Below the pieces are notes generated by a model. That model was not told the DNA's origin. It saw only the letters and a program-made list of their open reading frames with translations, and did not search any database. DNA of 64,000 bases from contig JANUWF010001224.1 in NCBI GenBank assembly GCA_026120185.1, positions 1,922,001-1,986,000 of the forward strand, written 5' to 3'. Shown here piece by piece: positions 32,573 to 44,896 of this stretch (positions are counted from its first letter, which is position 1; each line of letters begins with the position of its first letter). Source of the DNA: Voacanga thouarsii (Eukaryota > Streptophyta > Magnoliopsida > Gentianales > Apocynaceae). A program made the position numbers and the translations under genes.

Positions 32573-33713
32573 TGATACGAGCTCGAGAGCACCAAAATTT
32601 TGGTAGTTAGATTCAAGAATAAAGATCTAAGAATTGGTCACCCAATTCTATACCAACATACCTATAAAGTAAGAATCCTAGGTGAATGAACAACTAGAAC
32701 CCAACTTCTAATAAGATTTGGTCAACTATTTTAATACCCAAACACACTTGAATCTACAAATGATTCATAAACAAGTGAGATGGAGAAAAGTAGGTACCCT
32801 TCTAGGTTTCTCAACAGGGACAATAGGTAAGAATAAATTTACCTAATACCCAACATGAAGAAACAAGTTGGATTAACCCAAGGATTTTAGAGATTCTAAA
32901 CAAAGGTGAGTCTAATTCCTTTGCTTGGTCTTGAAATGAAGAACTAAGGAAGAATTCTCCTCTCCAAGAGTTCAACACTCTATTTAATTTTTGAAATCTA
33001 CAATATGAATTTTATTACAAAAAAGGCTATAATAGGGTATTTATAGGCCAAGTTACCCCAACTAATTAGCAAACAAACATAAAAATTAGATGGTTTTACT
33101 ATAAGTTTTTAGGCCTTATTATATGCCTTAAAATAGGTTAAAATATAATAAAAGTCGTGAAAATTAAATTACAAGTAAAAAGGCTGAAAATACAAAAAAT
33201 AGCCAAAAATCCGAGACGATCCCGATTAGACATGGCATCAGGTCCAAGGACTATACTCGGCGCCGGGTGTAATCTGTCCCGGTGACTATTTGTTGCCAGA
33301 TTAGGGTGGCGCCGGGTCCTTCATTCTCAACCAATGCCGGGTAGACTCTAAGCATTCTCCCTTGTTTTGTTGCACTTCAAAACTTACTCCTTGGACCTCC
33401 ATTCCATTTCTCTGTAATTCCTTGATCTTCCAAATGAAACATTGGCCGTCTTGAGCCCTTCTTGATACTTCTTTGGCCTTCAATCCTTGTTTAAAGGTTA
33501 GCTTGATCCTCCACATAGATTATTGCTTTTGTTGTGCCTCTTTTGGCCTTTTCTTTTCCATCCATTTCTTCACAATCTTCTTAGACCTAGGTGCCTTGAA
33601 AACTCCCTTGATTCCTCTTGAATGTTGCTCTTACCTATGGCATCACGAAGTGTGATTTTGTCCTTCTTCCCCCTTCTTGAAAATGGCCTTCATGCCTAAT
33701 TTGATTCCTATCA
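32573..33713 (-). repeat. Gypsy-3 5' LTR
   Basis: Reads TGATAGGAATC (33713) to CTCGTATCA (32573) on the minus strand, with the primer site adjacent. Confidence 0.9.
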
Positions 33714-33959
33714 CTCATAGTTCATTGATGTCAGCAAGATATAAGATATTGTGTCACTGTCCTCTTGGTGCTTCTTATGGATTTCATTCTCTTCAGCAAA
33801 AGCATCAACTGCTAGAATTGGTACAATAGGAGTATCTAGCACGTAAAGTAACTTTTTGGAGTTGAGAATGATTTTCAAATTCCTATACCAGCCTATAAAG
33901 TTGGTCTCGTTTAGCTTGTTTGATTCTAAAACGCTATGTAGGTTCAAGTTTGTTATCAT
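33714..33959 (-). pseudogene. Copia-1 gag, N-terminal part
   Basis: Begins with ATG at 33959. The protein includes LNETNFIGWYRNLKIIL, KLLYVLDTPI and TISYILLTSMNYE, the N-terminus of a Copia gag (UBN2/DUF4219-like), which assembles the particle. The frame is open until Gypsy-3 interrupts it right after MNYE; the other half begins with LEQQYEH at 28172. Confidence 0.85.
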
Positions 33960-35625
33960 GATGCAAATGACTGAGATAAAAGATAAGAGACACTAGACTA
34001 TGTATATGCATATGAAATGCATGTAGTTAGGTCTTTAATTAAACACGTATTTACTCCACTATTCTACTCAAATTAATAGCCCCTATTATTGACTCAAGAA
34101 AGCCCGTTAGAAACTTTCTTAGTGGACTGACATCCAAATTTCTTAACAATGACCTTGGGTGTGCCTAACAAACTACTCTTAAGTTTAGTGGTAGGTATCC
34201 AATACCAGTTGTGTCAAATGGAACTACCGAAACATTAGATGATTAATATCTTTTAATATTAAAGCATTTAGTTCTAACCCAACCTTACCTCTAATATTCT
34301 TTATGCTTGGATGTGTCCAACTAGGATAAAAATATTAGTTAAATCCAATCCATTAATCTAGAATCAAATTCTATAGCTTGAATATGTTCAATTTCACGTA
34401 AGGTTGGGTGTACCTAACAACCTAATCTCGAAAAAGAGATCTCGTTCTTGCTACATTAATGGAAGGTGTTAAATTTAATATTGTTTGAGAAATTTTAATT
34501 CTTTAATTAAAGGTCTTATCATTTGGCATGCATAAAATCAACAAATTAACAAAATCGTAATAGACACAATTACATGGCTTGGTTATGGACTTTATTAGAT
34601 TAATTTTCTTGAGCCAACTAGGAAATTAATTTTGGTCAAACCTATATATACATGCATGTTTGAGAAGAAATTTTTACCATCCTTTCACTTTGTACTTGGT
34701 CGCTAAGCTCGTAAAATTAATTGCTATTCATATCTAACATATGTAATCTAATTACATAAATTTTTAACGAAGAAACCTTAATTTACATTCGAGGGAAATT
34801 GGATGAGAATAAAAATTACAAGAGAATGATAGAGAAAGGCAGAACCCACATGCCCTATTTATTTAAAACAAAGTAGTAAAAATTCATAACACAAAATTAA
34901 ATTTGGTCCCTAGTCCATAACCAAGCCACCATACCAAAATATGCTTAAAATAAAATAAGCAAAATGAATACACATGAAATATAAATTCCAAAATCATTAT
35001 TTTGGAAAAATATAATAGTTAGTCCTAAAATCAAATTTTGAAAAACTTTTGGGTCAATTTTCTGGAAAAAGAAACATTTTGCGGGCTAAATATAAAATAG
35101 AAAAAAATAATTTTTTTAAAAAATAAAGCCTGTGGCTAGGTTTGTTCAAAGCTAGCCACGACTTAGGCTTTGAATGCCCAAGCCGATCGCTCGCTTCATA
35201 AAGTCGGCCACCGCCTTAGGCTTTTATGCTCAAGGCTATTACCGGCTTTCATGAAGCTGGCCGCTACCTTGGGCCAAAAATATTTTTTTTATTTCTCCCA
35301 TTTTTTTTTTTCAATTTCATCAAAAAATAATGTCTATATTTTTTGCACTGTTTCAGTACAAAATAAACAATTTGTTCGCATTATACAAAATGCAATCGAA
35401 GAACTGTTCTCCAAAACAAATCAAAATAAAACAATGCTATATTCTCAAAGATTTCATAAATACTTACTTAAACAAATTTCAATAATTAATATGCGCAGGG
35501 AACAATAACCTACTAAAAACAAATTTTCCAAAAATCAAAACATTCATGAAACAATTTCTTGAACCCGAATATATTTATGAAACAATTTCAAAAATAATAA
35601 TACTCTCATAAAACCCATATGAGTT
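33960..35625 (-). other. Copia-1 leader between primer site and gag
   Basis: No ORF of note. A GC-richer block at 35120-35280 contains two imperfect direct repeats around TCATAAAGTCGGCC / TCATGAAGCTGGCC, about 400-500 bp after the primer site. The block at the same place in Copia-4 is also GC-rich. The rest is AT-rich with nothing seen. Confidence 0.6.
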
Positions 35626-35638
35626 GGTTCTGAAACCA
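35626..35638 (-). promoter_or_regulatory. Copia-1 primer-binding site
   Basis: The minus strand reads TGGTTTCAGAACC, two mismatches from the tRNA-iMet complement, one base after the LTR end. Confidence 0.65.
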
Positions 35639-36970
35639 CTATTAGATTTAGATCATGCAAAAATAATTTGTGCGCAATGGAAATTAAAATGAAATTCACA
35701 CAAAGGATCACTCGTATGTAATTAAACCGGTAAAGAGAGAGAGAAATTTATTACCTATAAATCGCAACTTTTAAAATTTTTCTCCACACATGGAACTCTT
35801 TCGAAAATTTGTCCAAGCCCTGTACTACCAAAATTCAAGTTTAAGAATTTCTCTAAAAATAATCCATATAAGGAATTGTGCTCGAGTTAGGCATAAATAA
35901 AACTATGCTGACAGGTTTTACTTTTTGTGGTTGTAGGAGTTTTTATTTGGAGAGGAATAAAGGAAAATAAAGGCTACATAAATTTTTTTCCAATAACCAA
36001 ATAACACGTCGTATTGTACATTTATATGTATATATGGAAGTCCATCACCTCACAAAACATCCATGAGTTTCTAAAACTTTTAGGAAATAATCAATAAGTC
36101 TTTCCTTTATGGGCTTGGGATTTTCAAATTTGTTATTAAGCCCACAAGCTTCATTAATCACAATTTGACCCAACAAATTTAATTTATCCATTTAATTATT
36201 TCTTCTCACAAACTGATCCCATAATATTATTATATAACATCTTGAGCACCTATTCCTCTATTGTGCGTGCCCTATTAGGTTTTCTGGTCTATTGGTAACG
36301 AAATATGAACTAATCCTAGTGACTATAGAATTAGTAATCCTTAATAAGTAGAATTACCTTATTAATTCTAATTAAGATTAATTTAATAATTCTCTAATTA
36401 TTAAATTCATATTTAGCATATCATGAGCAGTATCTAGCAATATATCATAACTATCTACAAGTTCAGAAACTCAAGTTGTTTGACATGAACCTTGCAATAG
36501 CAAAATATCAGTTTAATTAACTTATTTCATCATACTATATCTTATTTGGTTTAGAGTATGAAATTAGTGTCAACTCCCTCTAGAATATAATTAATTCTAA
36601 CTCGAATTTATTAGTACTTGTTTCGAAATCCATTACTCAACCTGTGTAGCATTTAGAACTATTTCCAATAATAATTGCCTAGGCCAAGGATTTCTTGAGT
36701 AATAATTCCCTACATGTGGCCATAAGATATACTCTTCTACTATTAGGAGTGATGAATCATTTGTTGATCCTCTCAACTACTTTCGTATATTTCATGTTGT
36801 ACCTAATGTTCTCCCTACAAGCTGTCTCGAAGAGATTCCAAGGATAGACTCAAAGTACAACATTTAACATACAAAGTATCTTAAAAATCTCAAGTTTAAG
36901 GATATTTGCACTTTTGCTATAATGAGATTCTATCATTTGCACTAAATAGTTATCCACGTGATTATCTTAT

Positions 36971-38913
36971 TGTGAAACCCCAGTCAAAACCAACCTTAGA
37001 GTAAGGGGGTTGGGATGCATATCATATTTCATTGCATGTTTAAATATATTTTTATATGATTTTATGTGCATTGAATTTGTGTTTTTTAGTCTAAAGGGCT
37101 TGATTATGACTATTGAGTGAGAAGTGCAAAATGGTAATTTTTGCTTGAGGTGGAAAAAGGGAGATAGCTTGAGGATTGAATAGGAAAATATTTTTTAGAG
37201 GGAAAATAAGAACAAGAGTTGTTGTGGTTTAGTGGTTAGAGCTTTGGAATTAATTCTCGAGGTCATGGGTTCAAATTCTATCATATGAGCTTTAGCTTGG
37301 TTAAATTTTATTTTTGCTTGGAAAGTAATATTTTCGGCCTTATGTGCTTTGGAGTAGGGTAGAAATGTTGTCCTAAGAGAGACATGATAAGAGTATCCTC
37401 ATCCTACCCTTTTGCCTACACAAAATTCCTAAGAGGAATCCATTTTCTTCTTGATCCTTAATTTTTCCTATTTCTCAATTCATTAGCTTGTTCAAATTGC
37501 TCAAACCAATTTTATTCTAGAAAAATTCCAGCAATGTGCTGTGGCATTGCAGGTTCAAAATGTCTTAGTAAGAGACATCTTACGGACCGAAACCATGGAA
37601 GAGGGGGAAAGGATTTCAAGTGAATTAAATTCCTTAGTGAACTTTCTGAAAGCTTTACTCTAGCTAAGTTCATTTTCCTTCATGCATGGAACTGAAATTT
37701 TTCCCAGCTTTGTGTGCCTTCAAGGTGTTGAAGTTCTTAGCCATTATTCCCTCCCAAATGCTGCCAGAAAATGGCCTTTTTGATCAGCTTAGAACTTGGA
37801 TTTTTGTAGTCATTTTCAGACTGCATAAAAGCTGTGCAAAACCAGGAAAATTCCTACGCAAATTCACAGCTTAAGAGGTCCGAAACCAAGCTGTTTTCTT
37901 CCAATTTTTGTTCAGCATCTTAGCCACGTTTTTCCTCTATGAAGAAGGTTGGAAACCAGCCTTGAAAATACTTGAAATTCCCCTTCAAACTCCCTTCAAA
38001 CCGACTAGAAAAGGGCAGCCGAAAAACTGCCCAGAAAATTCCAGTAAGCAGCGAAAACTTATGCAAAAATTTTCCAGCCTTGATTCCTAATTCATCCCTA
38101 ACTAAAACTTCATCCTTCTTTTGCACAAATCACCCTTAAACCTTTAGTGACTGAACTCCATTATCCTCCTCAAGCTTCTGCACAAAAATCCAGCCATGGC
38201 TGCCTAAAAGATTTCCAAAAAAATTCTGCAAACATGATCTGATTTGGATACCAAAATTCCAGCCACCATGTTTTAACAACTTTCCATAAAATATACCTCA
38301 AACAACCAGACCTTCCCTTCACCATTACACTCAGTATTTTTGGCCACCTTTAGCCTCCCTCAACCAGCATTCATCTAGCCGAAACACTACCAGCAATTCG
38401 GCCATGGTAGACTTCCAAAAGCTCTCCCATGATCAAAGGTATTTCTGAATATTTAGTTTCCCAATTTGCTTCCCAAAAATATTCTTCAAGGGTTTCAACA
38501 ACTAGCCTTTCCTTTTCCCTTCCAAACCAGAAAATCAGCTACCAAAACCCTTCAAGTAGTCGGCCAACCCTAATCTATACGGAATTTCGGCAGCTCCAAT
38601 CCCAAAAGCTCTCTACTCTCTTCGACATCAAGAACACACAACACACCAAGAACACCTACTCATTCCTTTCACCCATTACTCTCCCAAATCACTTCAAACT
38701 TCTTCTAAAATTTCCAGATTGAACCTACTCATTGTCGTGAGTCCATCAATACCATTCTTAACATCAAACTCCAAAATTCAACTTGCTATTTTAGATCAAA
38801 AACTAAAAATTTTGTGAAGGCTCAAGAACACCTTCAAGGTAGGTTTGTTCTAACAACTTCATCTTCTCTAATCTTGATCTCTAATGAAAATATGTATGAA
38901 TAAACATGCTAAT

Positions 38914-38947
<34 letters not shown>

Positions 38948-41302
38948 CTTGGCCGGATGGCTTCTTCTCCAATGGCCATGCTTTCTCCACCTTCCTTGGA
39001 CGGATTTAGGCATCTTGGGGTTAACAATCATTCGAAACTCCTTCAAGATATTCACCAGTCAAGTAAGCCTTTTTAACCCTTCTTTTAAATTTTAGATTCA
39101 TGTCTCTAGGATGATGTTGATAGAAGGTGGATTGTGGATAGGATTTGGGTATATATTATTGAGGTTGAAGCATGAATGTATGTATGAATATGATGGCGAT
39201 GGGGTTTATGCATGGATGGATTAACTTGGTTGATTGTATGAAGATTTGAGGTTTAATGCATGTCTCCATGTCATAGGTAGTATTTGTGATGAAGTATGCT
39301 AGAGATTATGTCACATTTGGTAAATAGCATTTATTTTCATGTTGGATTATTGAAGCCATGATCATATTTATGCTAGTAGGGGTTAGATCATATCTTGGTA
39401 AATTTAGATATTTGCTTATATGCATGATTTGGATGATTTGATAAATTGAAGGATTGTATATATTCATGATTGTGGTTAGCCATAAAAGTATGATCATGAT
39501 CTAGTTATCCCTAAACTAATTTTTATTTCATGAATAAAATATTTCATAATATGATTTTTGCTAGTAATTTCGAAAAAACCCTAGGAGGGGTAGATTTGGA
39601 TTATTATATATAATAAGAATATTTTAGTCAAATAAATAATAGCTTTTGCTAGAAAAATAATATATATATATATATATTATAAAATAATGAAATCAACTAA
39701 AACCTTTTATGGAAATAATCATAATTAGTAAAATATTTATTACTAAAAATTTAATTGTTATCTTTAATCAAAACCCATTAAAAATTTATTTATTATTTTT
39801 CAAGCAAGACTCATTAAATTTATTTTCAACTAATTTTAGTTATCAATTATTTTCTAACAACTGAATTATTAATAAATCATTATTTTACCTAATACCACCT
39901 AGGACTCTTTATCAAGTAAACTCTAAAATTTTCTTAGCAAGATTTAAACCATCAACGTATTAGTACTTGTTTCTCAAAATATTAATTATTTTAAATATCA
40001 AATTAGGCTTAGTTTATGAACCTATTTATTTATTGTTTGGCCTTAAAGCTTGGGACACTAGGATCATGGTGGTAGTGAGTTGAGTTGTTTTAAATTGAGA
40101 AAGTGGATTTTGGCATGAGTTTGATTGTGGATTGTATTTGTCCATGCGGGGTTAGGTCAGCTGTTGGAGACCTTATATTATGAGTAAGAATCAGGTAAGC
40201 TCATGCATAAAACCTGATTGATGAAATATGTTTATTATGGCAAGTTAAATGTAGAATGCATGGACACTCAATTTTGCAAGGGCAATTGAGGATTAACTTC
40301 TTACCTATTTTAGACAAACAATTTATTTGAAAATCAATAAGCAGATTTACTCAATCTCAAAACTCTTTCTAAAACTGATTTTGACAAAGACTTTGGGAAC
40401 CCTTAATTGCCATTTTCATGTGGAACAGTGTTTTGTTCATTATATCCTAAGTGAGAAATGTCGATGAGTATTCAATAAGGGTGGACTACTAGGGCTAGTC
40501 TTTGAGGGGTTAGGGTAAGTTTCTCAGTAGGTGGCCACCTCTGAGGGGTGAGTCCTTCCCGGATAAGACATCAGTCCAGTAGGTCGTGCCGATCCGAGCT
40601 AGCAGTGTTCTTTTTCAGTCAAGTGACTGCGTTTTGCCGAAATGGACACCCGATTGTTATTTGGGTATAGAAAATGAGGAGTATCTTGCCCAGTATGCCA
40701 ATCACCTATTTTTGTCCGTCTGCACAAAGTGTGGTATTCTGACCGGCGGTATGCACAAAGTGTGGCATGCTGACCATGCGGTTATAAGGCCCAAAGTGTA
40801 GTAACCCATGATCATTTCTTTTGAGTGGTTGAGTTTATTGATTATTTATGATTGGAAAAGCCAAAACACCATTCTTGCTTTTGACTAATATTTATTGCTT
40901 GCCAGTAATCTCTTATAAAGAATTTTATACTTTGCATTCACGAACTGTTTTCTCTCGACACTTAAGCACACACGGACTTATTGAGATTTCTGTCTCACCC
41001 CCATTTTTACCATGATTTCAGGTCAATCCTGCTGTGGGGATGAGTAGATAGATATTGCCTGCTTTGGAAGATTTTTTGATAATTTATTTTGTGCAATGTT
41101 TTGGGGAGATGAGAGTGGATAAATTTTATTATGGATTTGTTGTTGGTATTCTTGGATTTATTTTTAGGATGTAATAAATTTTAAGTTCAAGTATCATTTT
41201 TATTCCGCTATTTTATTTGTATGACCTAGTTATAAAGACTCCTTGTCCTTTGGATGGGGCAACATCCCCGGCCCTGGCGGGCCTTGGTAGCGAGGTGTTA
41301 CA
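36971..41302 (+). mobile_element. Solo LTR 2 (4.3 kb, TGTAACACC family), inverted relative to solo LTR 1
   Basis: Starts TGTGAAACCCC and ends GAGGTGTTACA, flanked by CTTAT (left) and CTCAT (right), a 5 bp duplication with one difference. It is the reverse complement of 11840-16049 along its whole length. Shared landmarks are the first 80 bp, the tRNA-like segment, a (CT)n tract (38919-38944) and the GCACACACGGACTTATTGAGAT block near 40965. No internal element sequence is present. Frames at 37686-38126 and 38429-38722 have no domain. Confidence 0.88.
37218..37284 (+). other. tRNA-like segment in solo LTR 2
   Basis: The A box TGGTTTAGTGG (37225-37235) fits the TRGYNNANNGG consensus exactly. 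The B box GTTCAAATTC (37269-37278) has one deviation. The spacing is tRNA-like and the position is ~240 bp after the LTR start, as in solo LTR 1. There is no convincing acceptor stem. Confidence 0.6.
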
Positions 41303-41696
41303 CTCATAGCTAGGTCATCAAATATACTTATTTGTGGAAGAAGCATCCACGTGTTAACTTTGAGTGTCACAATACCCATGAATATGAGAAGCACCGCCTA
41401 ATCCAATCAAGAAGTCTAACATGTGTTAGTCTTCGTGCATTAATAATGTCACGTCTCATTAATACTATGACTTTGGATAATTTAAGCACAAGTACTATAT
41501 AGTAAATTAGGGACTTTACATCATGATCTCTATCATAATTTTTTTAACACTGTATATTATGCTTAGAACTTTATCTAATAGTTCTATACACATACACATA
41601 TGAAACAATGAAACTGAAAGATAAAAAATGTATTTATTAAATAAATATATAGAATACATTGTATAAATAGACTGGTTGTAATGTATAACACTAACA

Positions 41697-41860
41697 TCTG
41701 TTTCTTTTTTCTACAACTTCATTTTGTTGAGGACTGTCTGGTGCACTTAGTTGGGATAAAATTCCATTTTTTTTTACAAATATGATCTAAAGTCATGGTA
41801 TAGATATTTATATCTCGATCTGACCAAAGTGTCTTAATGTTCTTTCCTAACTGCTTCTCA
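41697..41860 (-). pseudogene. Copia-2 integrase fragment
   Basis: The minus strand encodes LGKNIKTLWSDRD and, after a one-base shift, LSQLSAPDSPQQNEVVEKRNR. This is the catalytic core of a Copia integrase around its second Asp and the Glu of the D,D-35-E triad. Copia-1 begins immediately after the RNR residues, so Copia-1 inserted into this copy. The upstream side is replaced by the RTE LINE. Confidence 0.85.
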
Positions 41861-43277
41861 GCAGCAATAACAACAACAAAAAACTAAGTCATAGTCTCAA
41901 GAAACTTGGGGTCGACTACATGAACCAATATCAGGCAACATGTGGTAATCTACATGAATTCTCTCTATCCACTTCCTTCTATCGACCATCATACTCTCAT
42001 CCAAATCAAACAAAGATATATCTCTCCTAATCACCTCTATCTATGTCATTTTAGGCCTACTTCTACCTCTGTCTAACCTATCCTATTTCCCTCTCTTCAT
42101 CCTCCTAACAAGAGCATCTCTCGGTCTTCTTTGTATATATCCAAACCAATGCAGGTGGCTTTCTCTCATATTTTCGTCAATAGATGCAATTCCCACCTTT
42201 TCCTTAATAGTTTTATTTCTGACTCTATCCTTTCTAATATATTCACACATCTACCGTAACACAAGTATATCAACTACTTTTATTTTGTGAATATAATACC
42301 TTTTAACTGCCCAACATTCCTTGTCATATAGCAAAGCAGATCTTACAGTTGTTCTATAGAACTTTTCCTTTAGGCTCAATAGTATATTACAATCACATAG
42401 AATACCAGTTGCACTTCTCCATTTCAACTAACCCGCATAACCCGGTGTGCAACATTGCTATCGAACTCTCCGTCTTTCTGAATAATAGATCCTAGATATT
42501 AGAAGTAATCACCTACTAGTATATCTCTACCATCCAAAGCTACACTCTGAGCTATATTTCTGCTACTACTGAACTTGCATTCCATATACTCTATTTTACT
42601 TCTACTAATTCTGAAGCCCTTGGATTCCAATGTCTCTCACCACAACTCCAATTTAGCATTTACACTTATTCCAAACTCATCAATCAAAATAATATCATCA
42701 GCAAACAATATACACCATGGCACAACCTCCTGTATAGTTCAAGTCAACTCGTCCATAACGGCCGCAAAAAGGAAAGGGCTAAGCACTGATCCTTGATGCA
42801 CCTTGATAGTAATATGAAACTCCGCAGTCACTTTGGCGCAACTCCTTACACTTGTACATGCTCCATCATACATATCTTTAATGAGAGTAATATACTTTAG
42901 TGATATACCTTTCTTGGTCAGGATCCACCAAACTACTTCTCTAGGTTCCTTGTCATAGGCCTTCTCTAGGTCAATAAATACCATATGTAAATCTTTCTTT
43001 CTTTCCCTATAATATTCAATCATCTACCGTAATAAATGAATTACCGTTGTAGTGGAACGCCCAAGCATAAAACTAAATTGATTATCTGAAATCTATATAA
43101 TGCCCTTTAACCTCTATTCAATCACTCTCTCCTAAGGATTCATAGTATAACTCATGAGTTTAATCCCACAGTAATTTGCACAATCTTGAACATCCCCTTT
43201 ATTCTTGTACAGAGGAATCAGAGTACTCTTCCTCCACTCCGTAGACATCTTATAAACTCTATATATCTTGTTGAACA
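41861..43277 (-). pseudogene. RTE-type LINE, 3' half: reverse transcriptase and C-terminal region
   Basis: The minus strand gives STEWRKSTLIPLYKNKGD, QDCANYCGIKLMSYT, DLEKAYDKEPREVVW (RT motif with catalytic Asp), HQGSVLSPFLFAAVMDELT and, after a TGA stop, CILFADDIILI with the FADD catalytic pair intact. Downstream remnants include the VNAKLELW string and an RWFGYIQRRP-like end. This arrangement is that of plant RTE non-LTR elements, which copy their RNA directly at a nick. The 3' end carries a short TTG repeat tail (41861-41879), as usual for RTE. The 5' half is cut off by the Copia-3 LTR at 43278. Several stops make it inactive. Confidence 0.85.
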
Positions 43278-44834
43278 TGTTAGCCCTAAAGGCATTCTCC
43301 TATGTTTTGACTGATGACAAATATTGAAGAGGACTAACTTATATGATAGGACATGTTTGACCTCAGTTCTTCTAAGGCGTATAAATGAGATTGCTAAGCA
43401 ACTCTTGAGCAATGAAATCTAAGAATGGATGATCAACTGTAAGATAAGCTTAAGAGACTGCATACCAAGAAGTCCTTGTGAAAGAACTTTAGACTAGGAA
43501 TCGTTTGTTAAGGTATTAAATGTAAATTTATATGTCTTTTTAGCTTATGATCAATTTTATTTTACCTTGAAACACACAAATAAAATAATTTCAAAAGAGT
43601 AAGCTTTTAGATATATGGATTGAGTAATTTGGATGGACTCTACATCCAAAATCTTCGTCTAAAATTTTGGAACAATGTCAAAATATTTCTGTCTGAAAAA
43701 GTACCATTTTATACTCACCTTTTGGATTCACCCTCGTCCAATCCTCGAGTCTAAAACTGTGGAAAATCTGACAGCGAGAAACTAGCTATTATTAGTCGTT
43801 GCTGTCTTACTTTTTGCTTCTATAAAAGCCATGTAAACACGATTTCTACAAGATTTTTGTATTATCTTTCTCAAAAACATCCTTACACTTTAGAATACAA
43901 AAATTTTCCTTTTTATTGTGCTCTATTGTGAAATCAAATCATCCAAAGGTAAAAAGCTAAAGGTGCTTAGCTGTTCATATCTGCTCAATTTGTGAGCAAT
44001 TTTTGTATTCTATCTTTTTATCAACTTGTGTATCAAGGTTGTGGTGTAAAATCCAGTTGGGGTGAACCTTGTTTGGGGAATGTATTAGGGTTATGGTCTA
44101 AAATCCAATTGGGGTGAGCCTTGATTGTTGTGTTTGTAGAGGTTGGGTGTAAAACCAAATTGGCGATCCTCTTGTGTAAGATTGGTGTAGCCTACCACCA
44201 TTGATTTGGAAAAAAAGTTTTAGTGATTGTGTTGAAATTCATAAATGGGTATTTAAGGTAGTAGATGTAGATCAGTTGAATATCGAACCACTATAAATCA
44301 TTGGGTCTTTTCTTTCACATTTCATCTGCACTCTATCACTACATTTTTGCTGGTCATTAATCAAAGAACTTTATCTCAATCTCTACAATTATTAATCAAT
44401 TTTAAAAGACCTTTGTGTTCTATAGAAAGTCTATCTTTAATGCCTCAACTGCCCATCTTAAAAACATACCATCTTCTTGCCATTTAGTGGTGTTTCAAAA
44501 GATTCATGCCTGCACTCCTACAGCTACGAAGCTAATCTATTTACACCTGCATTTTTAATATTCACCCGACTTAAGAGATTTATACTCCTCCTTGCATACA
44601 TTGATTTGATCGAAGACTTTTATGTATTTGGATGAAACTACTATTGTTGTTTTATCTACCTATCTTAAATATAGATCTTCTTTTCATCATTTAGAGGAGT
44701 TTTGAAAGTTCTTTAGTAGCACATTCAAGTCTGTATTTTTGAAGTCACACTTTGTTCGGCCTTAATCAACAAGCAATGTGTTGTGGCATTTGTTTGCCAT
44801 AAACCTTATTCACCTACCCCTCTAAGGTTTATCA
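43278..44834 (+). repeat. Copia-3 5' LTR
   Basis: Starts TGTTAGCCCTAAAGGCATT, the typical SIRE LTR opening, and ends TTATCA just before the primer site. No ORF inside. Confidence 0.8.
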
Positions 44835-44836
44835 AT

Positions 44837-44849
44837 TGGTATCAAAGCA
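44837..44849 (+). promoter_or_regulatory. Copia-3 primer-binding site
   Basis: TGGTATCAAAGCA, matching the tRNA-iMet complement except at two positions, two bases after the LTR. Confidence 0.85.
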
Positions 44850-44896
44850 TTAGTCTATATTATCTTTGGCTTAACAGCCTTGTAGCAAAGTTCCAT

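Larger units (their letters stand above)
28173..33713 (-). mobile_element. Gypsy-3: short LTR retrotransposon with intact ends, no RT or integrase
   Basis: LTRs at 28173-29252 and 32573-33713 are flanked by perfect 5 bp duplications CTCAT (28168-28172, 33714-33718). Both begin TGATA and end TATCA in either reading. A tRNA-iMet primer site and a polypurine tract are in place on the minus strand. The internal region is only about 3.3 kb. It holds gag zinc-finger remnants and a protease frame but no polymerase or integrase, so it is a deletion derivative that would need enzymes from a partner element. It sits inside Copia-1 gag. Confidence 0.9.
35640..41696 (-). repeat. Copia-1 5' LTR, split by solo LTR 2
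   Basis: On the minus strand the LTR starts TGTTAG at 41696 and ends CTAATA at 35640, near-perfect terminal inverted repeats. It is interrupted at 36971-41302. The remaining LTR sequence totals about 1.7 kb, AT-rich, without ORFs. The matching 3' LTR is not in the window. Confidence 0.75.

Noticed and set aside
35170..35508. 112-codon frame in the Copia-1 leader
   Set aside because: No domain, lies on the antisense strand of the element and partly in the GC-rich repeat block.
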